Positions 52,752-64,000 of a stretch of 64,000 nucleotides of DNA are shown here, piece after piece. The notes below the pieces were generated by a model, which worked only from the letters and a program-made list of their open reading frames with translations, did no database searches and was not told where the DNA came from. This DNA is from Nonomuraea rhodomycinica (GTDB taxonomy: Bacteria; Actinomycetota; Actinomycetes; Streptosporangiales; Streptosporangiaceae). The stretch lies in the NCBI RefSeq assembly GCF_013363995.1, contig NZ_JABWGO010000011.1, positions 1-64,000 on the forward strand, in the 5' to 3' direction. The stretch's first letter is position 1. Every line of letters begins with the position of its first letter. Position numbers and translations under genes: made by a program.

Positions 52752-53111
52752 ATGCGTCGACTTCTCTGTCTCGCCGTGCTTTCCTGTACGGCATTCGCCG
52801 CCACGCCCGCCCTGGCCGAGACTCACTCTCGTGACACGGATCGGAGGGTTTTCGTGATCATTGTTGGCGACAAGGGCACCGTCTTGTCGTGCCGGCAGCG
52901 CTCGCCCAAGCCCGCGTGCGTCGCCCTCGAAAGGGCCGGCGGCGACCCCGCCCGGCTGCCCTCGCGGACCGACGCGGTCTGCACGATGGAGTACAACCCG
53001 GTGCGCGTCTCGGCGCTCGGCGTCTGGGGCGGCCGCCCGGTCCGCTACGAACGCACGTTCTCGAACAGCTGCCAGATGCAGGCGGCGATGGGGCCGCTCT
53101 CCCAGTTCTGA
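52752..53111 (+). CDS. Subtilisin-inhibitor-like (SSI family) secreted protein
   Basis: 119 residues from ATG 52752. Signal peptide (LLCLAVLSCTAFAATPALA). Mature part has four Cys (47, 56, 77, 107) in SSI spacing, the reactive loop CTMEYNPV (SSI: CPMVYDPV; P1 Met79, P1' Glu80) and the C-terminal VWGGRPVRYERTFSNSCQM block. SSI proteins inhibit subtilisin- and trypsin-like proteases outside the cell and are substrates of transglutaminase in some species. Divergent from protease 5 with 198 bp between. Confidence 0.88.
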   Translation: MRRLLCLAVLSCTAFAATPALAETHSRDTDRRVFVIIVGDKGTVLSCRQRSPKPACVALERAGGDPARLPSRTDAVCTMEYNPVRVSALGVWGGRPVRYERTFSNSCQMQAAMGPLSQF

Positions 53112-53148
53112 CCACGAGCGTCTCCGACCACGAGCTCCGAAAGCGACA

Positions 53149-53175
53149 GGGACCTCGGCCGCGCGCCGAGGTCCC
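53149..53175 (+). terminator. Terminator hairpin after the SSI gene
   Basis: GGGACCTCGGC (53149-53159) / GCCGAGGTCCC (53165-53175), perfect 11-bp stem, 5-nt loop, 37 bp past the stop. Confidence 0.8.
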
Positions 53176-53226
53176 CGCCGCTTTCCGGGGGAAGCGCACC
53201 GAATCGCGTTCTGCTTTCATGGCGGC

Positions 53227-54663
53227 ATGGACCCACGCACGCCCTGCCTCGTCGGCGCGGCCCAGCTGACCGTCCGCGAGCAGCCCGGTCCCGAGCCGCT
53301 GGACCTGTGGGAGGCGGTCGCGCGGGCCGCGGCCGACGACGCCCGGCTGCCCGCCCGGCGGCTCGGCTCGATCCAGGTGGTCCACACCGACTCCTGGCAG
53401 TACGACGACCCCGCCGGACGCCTGGCCGAACGGCTCGGCGCGGCGCCCGGGCACACCGCGTACTCCAAGGTCAGCGGCACGGCGCCGCAACTGCTCATCG
53501 GCGAGGCCGCCGCGCGGATCGCCGCTGGCGGGCTCGACTGCGCCCTCGTCGTGGGCGCCGAGGCGCTGGCCACCCGCCGCGCCTACCGGAAGGCGGGCGA
53601 GCGCGTGCCGTGGAGCCACCCGGCGGTCCCCAAACCGCCCTACGGCTGGGAACGCCCGCCGCATCCCGCCGAGCTGGCGCACGGGCTGTTCCTGCCGGTC
53701 CACACGTACGCGATCATGGAGACGGCCCGGCGGGCGGCCCTCGGCTGGACCCTCGAGCAGGAGATGGCCGACCGGGCCCGGATGATGGCCCCCATGACCG
53801 AGGTGGCCGCCGCCAACCCGTACGCCTGGCGCCGCGTCCCGCGCACCCCGGAGGAGCTGACGGGCGGCCGGTTCGTCGGCTGGCCGTACACGCGCGACAC
53901 CGTGGCCGTGCTGGAGGTGGACCAGGCCGCGGCGGTGGTGCTGGTCAGCGCCGGGCTGGCCGACCGGCTGGGCGTCCCGGAGGAGCGGCGGATCCACCTG
54001 CGCGGCTGGGCGTACGCCGAGGACACCTGGGAGGTGGCCGCGCGGCCCGCGCTCGGCTCGTCACGGGCGATCGCGCGGGCGGCGCGGGCGGCCTTCGCCC
54101 GGGCCGGGCTCGGGCTCGGCGACATGAACGCCCTCGACGTGTACAGCTGCTTCGCCGTCGCCCTGCGGCAGGCGTGCGACGCGACCGGGCTCGACCCGTT
54201 CGACCCGCGCGGGCTCACGGTGACCGGCGGGCTGCCGTACGCGGGCGGCCCGGCCAGCGACTACGTCCTCCACTCGACCGCCGCCATGGCCGGGCTGCTG
54301 CGCGCGCGGGGCGGCCACGGCCTGGTGACCTCGGTCGGCATGCACCTGACCAAGCACGCCTGCGCGATCTGGTCCACCGAGCCGGGAGGCGCGCTCGGCG
54401 ACGGCCGCCCGGTCTTCACCGCCGAGCCGGTCGCGATCGCCGACGTGTACGAGGGCCCGGCGGTCGTCGCGGGCTACACCGTGGCGCACGGGCGCGACGG
54501 GACGGCCGAGCGGGGCATCCTCGTCGTGGACCTCCCCGGCGGCGGCCGGGCGCACGCGCTCGTCCACGATCCGGGCCTGATGGCGGAGGCGGAGGCGCGC
54601 GAGCTGGTCGGCGAGACGGTGCGGCTGGCCTCCGACGGGCGGGTGAACACGGCCACCTGGTGA
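53227..54663 (+). CDS. Thiolase-family acetyl-CoA acetyltransferase-like protein
   Basis: 478 residues from ATG 53227. Thiolase fold of the SCP-x/acetyltransferase subgroup. Starts with PCLVGAAQLTVRE and has ALVVGAEAL; the active-site region has DVYSCFAVALRQACDA, NDVYSCFAxA being typical of this subgroup. The usual N-terminal nucleophile Cys is not evident (KVSGTAPQLL in its place), so the reaction may differ from classical thiolysis. A C-terminal TRAM-like/OB domain (~390-478) completes the protein. Confidence 0.75.
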   Translation: MDPRTPCLVGAAQLTVREQPGPEPLDLWEAVARAAADDARLPARRLGSIQVVHTDSWQYDDPAGRLAERLGAAPGHTAYSKVSGTAPQLLIGEAAARIAAGGLDCALVVGAEALATRRAYRKAGERVPWSHPAVPKPPYGWERPPHPAELAHGLFLPVHTYAIMETARRAALGWTLEQEMADRARMMAPMTEVAAANPYAWRRVPRTPEELTGGRFVGWPYTRDTVAVLEVDQAAAVVLVSAGLADRLGVPEERRIHLRGWAYAEDTWEVAARPALGSSRAIARAARAAFARAGLGLGDMNALDVYSCFAVALRQACDATGLDPFDPRGLTVTGGLPYAGGPASDYVLHSTAAMAGLLRARGGHGLVTSVGMHLTKHACAIWSTEPGGALGDGRPVFTAEPVAIADVYEGPAVVAGYTVAHGRDGTAERGILVVDLPGGGRAHALVHDPGLMAEAEARELVGETVRLASDGRVNTATW

Positions 54664-54772
54664 CCGAGTCCCTCCGGGGAAGGTCAATGTGGCGATCAGG
54701 TGAATGCGCCGCACCCCGTCCCTGGAATGAACTGGGGCCGAAGGCGAGAGCCCGCCCGACACGAGGACCGCC

Positions 54773-55660
54773 GTGGCCGATCAGTTCGACGTCATCGAGG
54801 CCGGCCAGCACCACCGCCGCCGGCGCTGGACCGGCATCGCGGTGCTCGCGGCCCTGCTCGCCATCCCCGTCGCCGGCCTGCTGGCCGGCCGCGACCCCGA
54901 GCCGGAGCCCGGCGTCGCCGGACACGGGACCGCCCCCTCGACCGCCCCCATGACCACCACGAGGGCCACGCCCAACGTGCTGTTCGCCACGCCGAGGACC
55001 AAGGGCGGTGACGAGGTGATCCGGGTCGTCTTCCCTGACGGCACCCCCGCCGAGGTCCGCTACCCGGCCCGGCTCGGGCTCGCCGCCCTCGGCTCGCGGC
55101 CGTTCCAGGGCGCCTGGGTGGCCGGCCAGTACCGCCGCATGTCCGCCCCGTACGGCGGCGAGGCCGAGGTGTCGAAGGGCGGTCAGCCCCTGCGCAACCT
55201 CACCCCGGACGTCCAGCTGTGGCCGCGCCAGCCCGGCAGCGGCTCGTACGGGCAGGTGCTGCTGTTCGCGTTCGGCGACTGGCGCCTCGCGCTGTACGAC
55301 CGGCCCGAGGGGCTCACCTTCGAGCAGCGCATGGCCGCGGCCGGGCACATCAGGGGCAGGGTCACCAAGGGCGGCTACCTGGTGCTGACCGCCACGGACC
55401 CGGTCCGCCTGGCCCGGCCGGGCGAGACCGTGCGGGGCGACCCGGTCGGGCCGCAGCTGTGGTTCGGCGGCGTGGCCGGCGACGTCGTGGGACTCATCCT
55501 GGCGCCGGGGTGCGACGAGGCGTCGCCGGCGCCCATGATGATCGACCGGCGCGGCCGGCCGTCGCGCACCGCCTGCCGGGGCGGGGTGCAGATCGCCGCC
55601 TCCGGCTCGGCCGCGTTCGTCGAGCGGGCGGTCAAGGAGATCCGGATCACGCTGAAGTAG
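54773..55660 (+). CDS. Membrane-anchored protein of unknown function
   Basis: 295 residues from GTG 54773. Cytoplasmic His/Arg-rich start, one membrane helix (WTGIAVLAALLAIPVAGLLAG), a Pro/Thr-rich tether, then an extracellular domain without recognised motifs. Not assigned to any family. It precedes an MDR oxidoreductase by 9 bp, so may be co-transcribed. Confidence 0.55.
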   Translation: MADQFDVIEAGQHHRRRRWTGIAVLAALLAIPVAGLLAGRDPEPEPGVAGHGTAPSTAPMTTTRATPNVLFATPRTKGGDEVIRVVFPDGTPAEVRYPARLGLAALGSRPFQGAWVAGQYRRMSAPYGGEAEVSKGGQPLRNLTPDVQLWPRQPGSGSYGQVLLFAFGDWRLALYDRPEGLTFEQRMAAAGHIRGRVTKGGYLVLTATDPVRLARPGETVRGDPVGPQLWFGGVAGDVVGLILAPGCDEASPAPMMIDRRGRPSRTACRGGVQIAASGSAAFVERAVKEIRITLK

Positions 55661-55669
55661 GGTGCGGCC

Positions 55670-56626
55670 ATGTTCGCCGTAACCGCCACACAGACCGATC
55701 CCGACAATCCGCTGGCCGGGCTGACGCTCGGCGAGCGGCCGGAGCCGTCCACCCCGGACGGCTGGACCACCGTCACCGTACGGGCCGCCGCGCTCAACCA
55801 CCACGACCTGTGGACGCTCAAGGGCGTCGGCATCCGCCAGGACCGGCTGCCGATCGTGCTCGGCTGCGACGCGGCCGGTGTGGACGAGGACGGCAACAAG
55901 GTCATCGTGCACGCGGTGATCGGCGCGGGCGCCGACGAGACGCTCGACCCGAAGCGCTCGCTGCTGTCGGAGCTCCACGACGGCACCTTCGCCGAGCGGG
56001 TCGCCGTGCCGCGCCGCAATCTGGTGCCCAAGCCGGCCGCGCTCACCTTCGAGCAGGCCGCGTGCCTGCCCACGGCGTGGCTGACCGCCTACCGGATGCT
56101 GTTCGACAAGGCGGGACTCCAGCCGGGCTCGACGGTGCTCGTCCAGGGGGCCGGCGGCGGCGTCGCGACCGCGCTGATCGCGCTCGGCCGGGCCGGCGGG
56201 TACCGCGTGTGGGCCACCAGCCGCTCGGCGGACAAGCGGGAACGGGCTCTGGAGCTGGGGGCGGACCAGGTCTTCGAGACCGGCGCGCGGCTGCCCGAGC
56301 GGGTGGACGCGGTGATGGAGACCGTCGGCCAGGCCACCTGGGACCATTCGCTGAAGTCGCTCAGGCCGGGCGGCCGGGTCGTGGTGTCGGGGGCGACCAG
56401 CGGTGCGGTGCCGCCCGCCGACCTCAACCGCGTCTTCTTCCTGCAGCTCTCGGTGGTGGGCTCCACCATGGGGACCCGCGACCAGCTCGGCCGCCTGGCG
56501 GTGTTCCTGGAGCAGACCGGGGTCCGTCCGGTGATCGACCGGACGCTGCCGCTGGCCGAGGCCCGCGACGGGTTCGCCGCGCTGGCCGAGGGCGACGTGT
56601 TCGGCAAGATCGTCTTCACGGCCTGA
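55670..56626 (+). CDS. Zinc-type alcohol dehydrogenase-like (MDR) oxidoreductase
   Basis: 318 residues. GroES-like N-terminal domain (AAALNHHDLWTLKGVG, LGCDAAGVDEDG) and NAD(P)-binding domain (VLVQGAGGGVATALIALGRAGG, RALELGADQVFE). It lacks the structural-zinc cysteine cluster, as do quinone oxidoreductases and related enoyl reductases of the MDR superfamily. Physiological substrate unknown. Confidence 0.82.
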   Translation: MFAVTATQTDPDNPLAGLTLGERPEPSTPDGWTTVTVRAAALNHHDLWTLKGVGIRQDRLPIVLGCDAAGVDEDGNKVIVHAVIGAGADETLDPKRSLLSELHDGTFAERVAVPRRNLVPKPAALTFEQAACLPTAWLTAYRMLFDKAGLQPGSTVLVQGAGGGVATALIALGRAGGYRVWATSRSADKRERALELGADQVFETGARLPERVDAVMETVGQATWDHSLKSLRPGGRVVVSGATSGAVPPADLNRVFFLQLSVVGSTMGTRDQLGRLAVFLEQTGVRPVIDRTLPLAEARDGFAALAEGDVFGKIVFTA

Positions 56627-56690
56627 GGCAAGCCCTCGCCCGAGGGGTACGAAAGGGGAGAAAGCCCCCTTTCGGCCGGGAGGCGTCGCC

Positions 56691-57518
56691 ATGACCGTCG
56701 AACCCCTCGGGCCGGGCTCGCTGCACTGGGAGACCGCGGGCGAGTACCGCAACCTCCTCGTGGGCGGCAGCGCGCTGGTCCTGCAGACCATGCACCCCGC
56801 CGTCGGCGCCGCCGTGGCGCGCCACTCCGCCTTCCGCGACGACCCGTGGGGCAGGCTCGCCCGCACCCTCTCCTCCGCCCAGACCTGGGTGTACGGGGGA
56901 GAGGCCGGTCCCGCCGAGGGGGCGCGGCTGCGCGAGCTGCACCGGAGCTTCGCCGGCGTGGACGAGCGGGGCCGCCCCTACCACGCGCTGAGCGGGGAGG
57001 CGTGGGCGTGGGTCCACCTGTCGCTGTTCGAGCGGTACGTCACGCTCAACCGCCTCTTCGGCGTGCCGTACGGCCCGGACGGCGAGCGCAGGCTGTACGC
57101 GGAGGCGCGGCGGATCGGCGGCCTCCTGCGCGTGCCCGAGCGGGAGATGCCCGCGGACGTGGAGGCGTTCTGGCGGTACTTCGACGGCATGGTGTCCGGG
57201 CGGCTGGAGGCGCATCCGACCGCGTTCGAGGTGCTGGCCCTGCTGCGCTCGACGCCGCCGCCTCCGGGGCTGCCCGCGCCGCTGCGCCACCTGTGGGCGC
57301 CGGTGGGCGCCGGATGGGGGGAGTTCGCCTGGTTCGTCACGGTGGGGACGCTGCCGCCGGCCGTACGGGAGAGGCTGGGGCTGCGCTGGTCGGCGCGCGA
57401 GGAGCGGCGGCTGCGTCACCTGGGCCGGGCGGTGGCCGCGATCACGCCGCGGCTGCCCGAGCGGCTGCGCTACATGCCGATCGCCTGCCGCGCCCGCCGC
57501 GCCGCCCGCCGTTCGTGA
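56691..57518 (+). CDS. MpaB-like oxygenase (DUF2236)
   Basis: 275 residues from ATG 56691 with GGGAGG upstream. QTMHPAVGAAVARHS, RTLSSAQTWVYG, and AWVHLSLFERYVTL contain the conserved His and Arg residues typical of DUF2236, a family that includes the fungal MpaB oxygenase and the rubber oxygenase Lcp and probably binds heme. Substrate unknown. The 3' end enters a tandem repeat. Confidence 0.75.
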   Translation: MTVEPLGPGSLHWETAGEYRNLLVGGSALVLQTMHPAVGAAVARHSAFRDDPWGRLARTLSSAQTWVYGGEAGPAEGARLRELHRSFAGVDERGRPYHALSGEAWAWVHLSLFERYVTLNRLFGVPYGPDGERRLYAEARRIGGLLRVPEREMPADVEAFWRYFDGMVSGRLEAHPTAFEVLALLRSTPPPPGLPAPLRHLWAPVGAGWGEFAWFVTVGTLPPAVRERLGLRWSAREERRLRHLGRAVAAITPRLPERLRYMPIACRARRAARRS

Positions 57519-57609
57519 CGCGCCGTTCGTGCCCCGGCGTTCGTGCTCCGTTGTTCGTGACGCGCCGTTCGTGTCCCGGCGTTCGTGCCCCGTTGTTCGT
57601 GACCCGCCG
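57511..57609 (+). repeat. Stop-codon-spanning 14/42-bp tandem repeat
   Basis: The GTTCGTGAC that carries the MpaB-like stop codon (TGA 57516-57518) starts a 42-bp unit made of three GTTCGTG-centred 14-bp subunits, repeated at 57511-57552 and 57553-57594 and partly from 57595. TGA recurs at 57558 and 57600. The array ends at the stop codon of the convergent PadR gene. Confidence 0.9.
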
Positions 57610-58347
57610 TCACCGGAGCGTGTCGCGGATGCGGCCGGACGCCTCGTCGAGCGCCGCGCGCACCTGCTCCAGCCGCTCCCGGTCCAGCCTCGTCCCGGAC
57701 GCCTCCTCGCGCACCTGGGCCACGAAGTCGGCCAGCATGCCGCCCAGCTCGGCGTCGAGGTCGGCGCGCGCGCCCGGCGCGCCGCCCAGCGAGGACCACA
57801 CCTCGGCCCAGATGCGGCGCCACTCGGACGTCAGCCGCTGGCTCTCGCCCTGCCAGTGCCCGGCGTGCTCCATCCACTGCCGCTTCTGCTCCCGCTTGAG
57901 CCGCTCGAAGTCGGCCTTCTGCCGGTCGCGGGTGCGCCGGAGGTCCTCCGGGGAGCCGACGCGCACGTCCTTGGCCATCCGGGTCAGCTCCTCGCGCAGC
58001 GACTTGACCGTGTCGCGCACGTCCTCCTTGACCTCCCGCGCGATGTCGCGCACGGAGGCGGAGATCTCCTGCTCCAGGTCGTCGAGCTCGTCGAGGCGGT
58101 CGTTCAGCTCCTCGCGGCCCTTGTCGGTGATCGAGAACACCTTCTTGCCGTCGACCACCTCGTGCGTGACCAGCCCCTCCTCCTCCAGGCGGGCCAGGCG
58201 CGGGTAGATGGTGCCGGGGGAGGGCGAGTAGACGCCGAGAAAACGGTCCTGGAGCAGCCGGATCACCTCGTAGCCGTGGCGTGGGCTCTCGTCCAGCAGC
58301 TTCAGCAGGTACAGCCGCAGGCGGCCATGACCGAAGACAGGGCTCAT
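57610..58347 (-). CDS. PadR-family transcriptional regulator
   Basis: 245 residues. N-terminal winged helix with LRLYLLKLLDESPRHGYEVIRLLQDRF, SPSPGTIYPRLARLEEEGLV and KVFSITDKGREEL, diagnostic of PadR. The long C-terminal part is charged and helical, with coiled-coil character (DLEQEISASVRDIAREVKEDV..), and probably dimerises. ATG overlaps the upstream DUF4097 stop (ATGA), so the two are co-transcribed and autoregulation at the operon promoter is likely. Confidence 0.88.
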   Translation of the reverse strand: MSPVFGHGRLRLYLLKLLDESPRHGYEVIRLLQDRFLGVYSPSPGTIYPRLARLEEEGLVTHEVVDGKKVFSITDKGREELNDRLDELDDLEQEISASVRDIAREVKEDVRDTVKSLREELTRMAKDVRVGSPEDLRRTRDRQKADFERLKREQKRQWMEHAGHWQGESQRLTSEWRRIWAEVWSSLGGAPGARADLDAELGGMLADFVAQVREEASGTRLDRERLEQVRAALDEASGRIRDTLR

Positions 58348-59144
58348 TCCTTCTCCCCCTTGAGCAGCGCGACCTCGCCGGAGACCGTCGTCGCCGACAG
58401 CGAGGCCATCCCGCCGCCGAGCCGTCCCGACAGCGACTTCGCGCCGGGCAGGCTCTGGTTGGACAGTTTCTCGAACGTGCTGACCAGCCGGCCGGAGGTG
58501 GACCGGATCGTCACGTCCGCCTCCACGTCCTCGGGCAGCCTGACCAGGATGTCACCCGAGACGCTGGTGAGCGTCACATGACCGGTGGGCCGCAGCTCCA
58601 GGTCGGCGGTGATGCGTCCCGACACGCTGTTGGCGCGCAGCCGGCGCGGCATCCCGTGGGCGACGGTCAGGTCGCCGGAGACGCTGGTGAACGACAGGTC
58701 GCCGACCATGGCCCGGCTCTCCACCTGCCCGGACACGGTGCCGGCGCTCACCTCGCCGCTCACGCCGTCGAGCACGACGTCGCCGGAGGCGCTCTTGACC
58801 GAGGTGAGGTTCTCGAACCCGGCGATGACCGCGGAGGCGCTGACCACGCCCGCCTTGACCTGGCAGTCCTTCGGCACGGTCAGCGTGGCGACGGTGTGGC
58901 GCCGGGTCTTGCGCAGCCAGCTCAGCATGCCGTCCCAGGTGAGGTCCTTGTAGGTGACGGACAGCTCGCCGGCCTCCTCGTCGTACGTCACGATCAGCGG
59001 CGAGCCGACGATCTCGGTGACCTCCAGGACGGGCGGGCCGTCGCTGGCGAGCACGGCGAGCCGGCCCGACACGATCCGCACGTCGAGCGACCTCACCGGC
59101 CCGAACGTCAGTTGACGGGGGTCGTCGATGGTCCACTGCTGCAT
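58344..59144 (-). CDS. DUF4097-family beta-helix protein
   Basis: 266 residues from ATG 59144 with GGAAGGGTGGGG upstream. No signal peptide or membrane helix. Repeated strand-turn units (VKSASGDVVLDG, VSGEVSAGTVSGQVES, FTSVSGDLTVAHG, LTSVSGDILVRL) spaced ~20 residues, typical of DUF4097/DUF4098 beta-helices. First gene of the operon with padR. Second member of the family in this window, the other being a membrane-anchored form in a two-component operon. Confidence 0.78.
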   Translation of the reverse strand: MQQWTIDDPRQLTFGPVRSLDVRIVSGRLAVLASDGPPVLEVTEIVGSPLIVTYDEEAGELSVTYKDLTWDGMLSWLRKTRRHTVATLTVPKDCQVKAGVVSASAVIAGFENLTSVKSASGDVVLDGVSGEVSAGTVSGQVESRAMVGDLSFTSVSGDLTVAHGMPRRLRANSVSGRITADLELRPTGHVTLTSVSGDILVRLPEDVEADVTIRSTSGRLVSTFEKLSNQSLPGAKSLSGRLGGGMASLSATTVSGEVALLKGEKE

Positions 59145-59181
59145 GGTCCCCACCCTTCCTGGCGGCACGCTGGTTCCCTAA

Positions 59182-59224
59182 GACACGATATGTCGCGTCT
59201 CGCCGAAACTCAAGATGTATCGCG
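59182..59224 (-). promoter_or_regulatory. DUF4097-padR operon promoter with probable PadR operator
   Basis: On the minus strand TTGAGT (59213-59208) and TATCGT (59190-59185) are separated by 17 nt. The -10 lies inside the inverted repeat GACA-CGATA-TGTC (59182-59194). A related element, CGCGATACATC, flanks the -35 (59214-59224). This arrangement fits autoregulation by PadR. Confidence 0.6.
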
Positions 59225-59280
59225 TTTACGCGTGCCGGGCGGGCGCCGGAAGGCAGCCTGACCCTCGAAGCGGCCTGGCG

Positions 59281-59457
59281 TCACTCGTCCTCGTCGTCGA
59301 GGCGCGCCAGCCAGGTGGCCAGCCGCTCGATCGGGACCTCGAACTCGGGGTTGAGGTCCACGAACTCGCGCAGCCGCTCACCCAGCCAGAGGAGACTGAC
59401 CTCCTCCTCGCCGCGCCTGTCGACCAGCTCCTCGATCCCCCGGTCGGTGAAGTACAT
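59281..59457 (-). CDS. Small acidic DUF6104-type protein
   Basis: 58 residues, ATG 59457 to TGA 59281: MYFTDRGIEELVDRRGEEEV..., ending in LARLDDEDE. Short conserved actinobacterial protein of unknown function, usually found next to the large 2-oxoglutarate dehydrogenase gene, as here. Codon bias in this frame fits coding, unlike the longer overlapping frame on the same strand. Confidence 0.75.
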   Translation of the reverse strand: MYFTDRGIEELVDRRGEEEVSLLWLGERLREFVDLNPEFEVPIERLATWLARLDDEDE

Positions 59458-59542
59458 CGCGCTCCGTTTCCCTCGTCGTGCTGCCGGGACATCTCACTCT
59501 AGTCAGCCTCCGGCCCCGCTCCTGACCGGGTGCTGGACAGGC

Positions 59543-59577
59543 GAGACCCCCGCCGGCACGAAGCCGGCGAGGGTCTC
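59543..59577 (-). terminator. Terminator after the 2-oxoglutarate enzyme gene
   Basis: GAGACCCCCGCCGGC (59543-59557) pairs with GCCGGCGAGGGTCTC (59563-59577), 14 of 15 pairs, 5-nt loop, 13 bp past the stop on the minus strand. Confidence 0.85.
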
Positions 59578-59589
59578 AGGTGGAACCGA

Positions 59590-63276
<3,687 letters not shown>

Positions 63277-63431
63277 GGCGGAAATCGCCCTCTTCCGCAG
63301 ATCGGCGTTGATGTTAGAGAACCTGTCCAAGGTTACTCGTCCCGTCCGGCTACGCGCGCGCGGGTCGGCGCGCCGCCCCGCCGGATCCTTCCCGAACCGT
63401 CGACCAGGGTCACGCACCCCTAGTCAACGGT

Positions 63432-63452
63432 GGTGATACGGGAAATATCACC
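63432..63452. repeat. Inverted repeat between the B3/B4 gene and kgd
   Basis: GGTGATA (63432-63438) / TATCACC (63446-63452), 7-nt loop, flanked by AACG and CGTT. It could be a terminator for the upstream gene or an operator for the 2-oxoglutarate enzyme gene. Confidence 0.45.
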
Positions 63453-63480
63453 GTTTGGTATCAACCTTAGGGGAAGAGGT

Positions 63481-64000
63481 TTATTTCCCGCCGGACAGCA
63501 ACCGGCTGGCGACGCGGACCCCCGGAGACAGCTCCGAGAGCAGTTCGGCCAGCTCCTCGCCGGCGACCTTCAGCTCCTCCAGTGTCATCGGCTCCAGCCG
63601 CTCCAGGATGAACAGCGCGTTGACCGTCTCCTCGGTGAGCCGCGTGCGGGCGACCTGGCGCCAGTTCCACCGGCGGCAGGTGACGCCCGTGTCGTCGCGC
63701 CAGATCACCTCGCCGGCGTCGGGGGTGCCGAGCGCCTCCTCCGACGCCTCGTCGCCGGCCGCGCGGACCAGCCGCGCCGGCCCGGCGTAGCGGTCGAGGT
63801 CCTCGCCGCCGATGGGCAGCGCGTGCTTCACGCTGATCGAGTTGTACGCGTCGACGGCCTGGTTGATCTCGGGCAGCGGCAGGCGGCGGGTGAGCGCGTC
63901 GACCGACGGGCGGGTGCGGGACGGCTTGGCCCCGAACGAACGGTAGGCGTCGCGCCACGCCTCGATCTTGGCGGCCCGCGCCTCGCGCTCCTCCTCGCCC
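63481..64000 (-). CDS. B3/B4 tRNA-binding domain protein (partial)
   Basis: Partial at the window end; 173 codons visible in one open frame with TAA at 63481. Sequence such as WRDAYRSFGAKPSRTRPS, ALTRRLPLPEINQAVDAYNSISV and GEVIWRDDTGVTCRRWNWRQ matches free-standing B3/B4 domains related to the phenylalanyl-tRNA synthetase beta chain editing domain. The family may edit or bind aminoacyl-tRNA or amino acids. The start is outside the window. Confidence 0.85.
   Translation of the reverse strand, partial: GEEEREARAAKIEAWRDAYRSFGAKPSRTRPSVDALTRRLPLPEINQAVDAYNSISVKHALPIGGEDLDRYAGPARLVRAAGDEASEEALGTPDAGEVIWRDDTGVTCRRWNWRQVARTRLTEETVNALFILERLEPMTLEELKVAGEELAELLSELSPGVRVASRLLSGGK

Noticed and set aside
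59226-59492. 88-codon minus-strand frame beside the 2-oxoglutarate enzyme gene
   Set aside because: Ser/Arg-rich shadow of the overlapping 58-codon DUF6104 gene, which has proper codon bias and an ATG start.

Overview
The window reads as a chromosomal stretch of a high-GC, mycelial-type actinomycete, most likely of the Streptosporangiales (Nonomuraea-like). The evidence is the very GC-rich third codon positions, frequent GTG and TTG starts, and the gene content: SigR/RsrA, a WhiB1-type regulator, DasR, nickel superoxide dismutase with its S26 maturation protease, a SigF/RsbW pair, and a fused 2-oxoglutarate decarboxylase/dehydrogenase of the Kgd/OdhA type. Genus assignment is inference; no 16S rRNA is present.

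Layout. 1-204: 5S rRNA and its terminator, then about 750 bp without a recognisable gene. 0.98-7 kb: a secreted serine hydrolase, then a phosphate operon pstS-pstC-pstA-pstB-response regulator on the minus strand behind a PHO box; the regulator lacks the phospho-acceptor aspartate. 7-15.3 kb: LMW phosphatase with a fructosamine-kinase-like enzyme, HisN, a thioesterase-like protein, aroA-ORF-rsgA, SRAP (YedK/HMCES), a DksA-like zinc protein and a methyltransferase. 15.3-20.2 kb: sigR-rsrA with an autoregulatory promoter, an epimerase, a 36-residue membrane peptide and two membrane HD-domain proteins. 20.5-24.6 kb: biotin carboxylase, biotin carrier protein, FlK-like thioesterase and a PknB-type kinase. 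24.6-37.6 kb: a ThDP enzyme, a two-component system with a DUF4097 protein, a nuclease-like protein, bioD-dasR with a bioF remnant, PdtaS kinase, WhiB1, a diacylglycerol kinase-like protein, and SigF/RsbW. 37.7-44.5 kb: Ni-SOD, a polar amino-acid ABC transporter, malic enzyme and a TPR regulator. 44.5-53.1 kb: five tandem secreted trypsin-fold proteins followed by a subtilisin-inhibitor (SSI) gene. 53.2-64 kb: thiolase, oxidoreductase, MpaB-like protein, PadR/DUF4097 operon, DUF6104, the large 2-oxoglutarate enzyme and a partial B3/B4-domain gene.

The most unusual part is 44.5-53.1 kb. Four of the five trypsin-fold proteins keep the catalytic His and Asp but have Asp where the nucleophilic Ser should be (GYDGGPW, GADGGPW, GFDGGPW, GSDGAPW); only the outermost copy keeps GASGGPW. 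Three carry an extra domain of roughly 125-145 residues with four short V-[ST]-x-x-[ED]-[YF]-like repeats. Sites matching the CRP consensus TGTGA-N6-TCACA lie upstream of two copies and a one-mismatch site upstream of a third. The same sequence occurs upstream of pdtaS and, with one mismatch, whiB1, suggesting one CRP-family regulon across the window.

A second recurring theme is short tandem repeats at gene 3' ends that include the stop codon (2.4, 9.75, 14.4, 20.2 and 57.5 kb).
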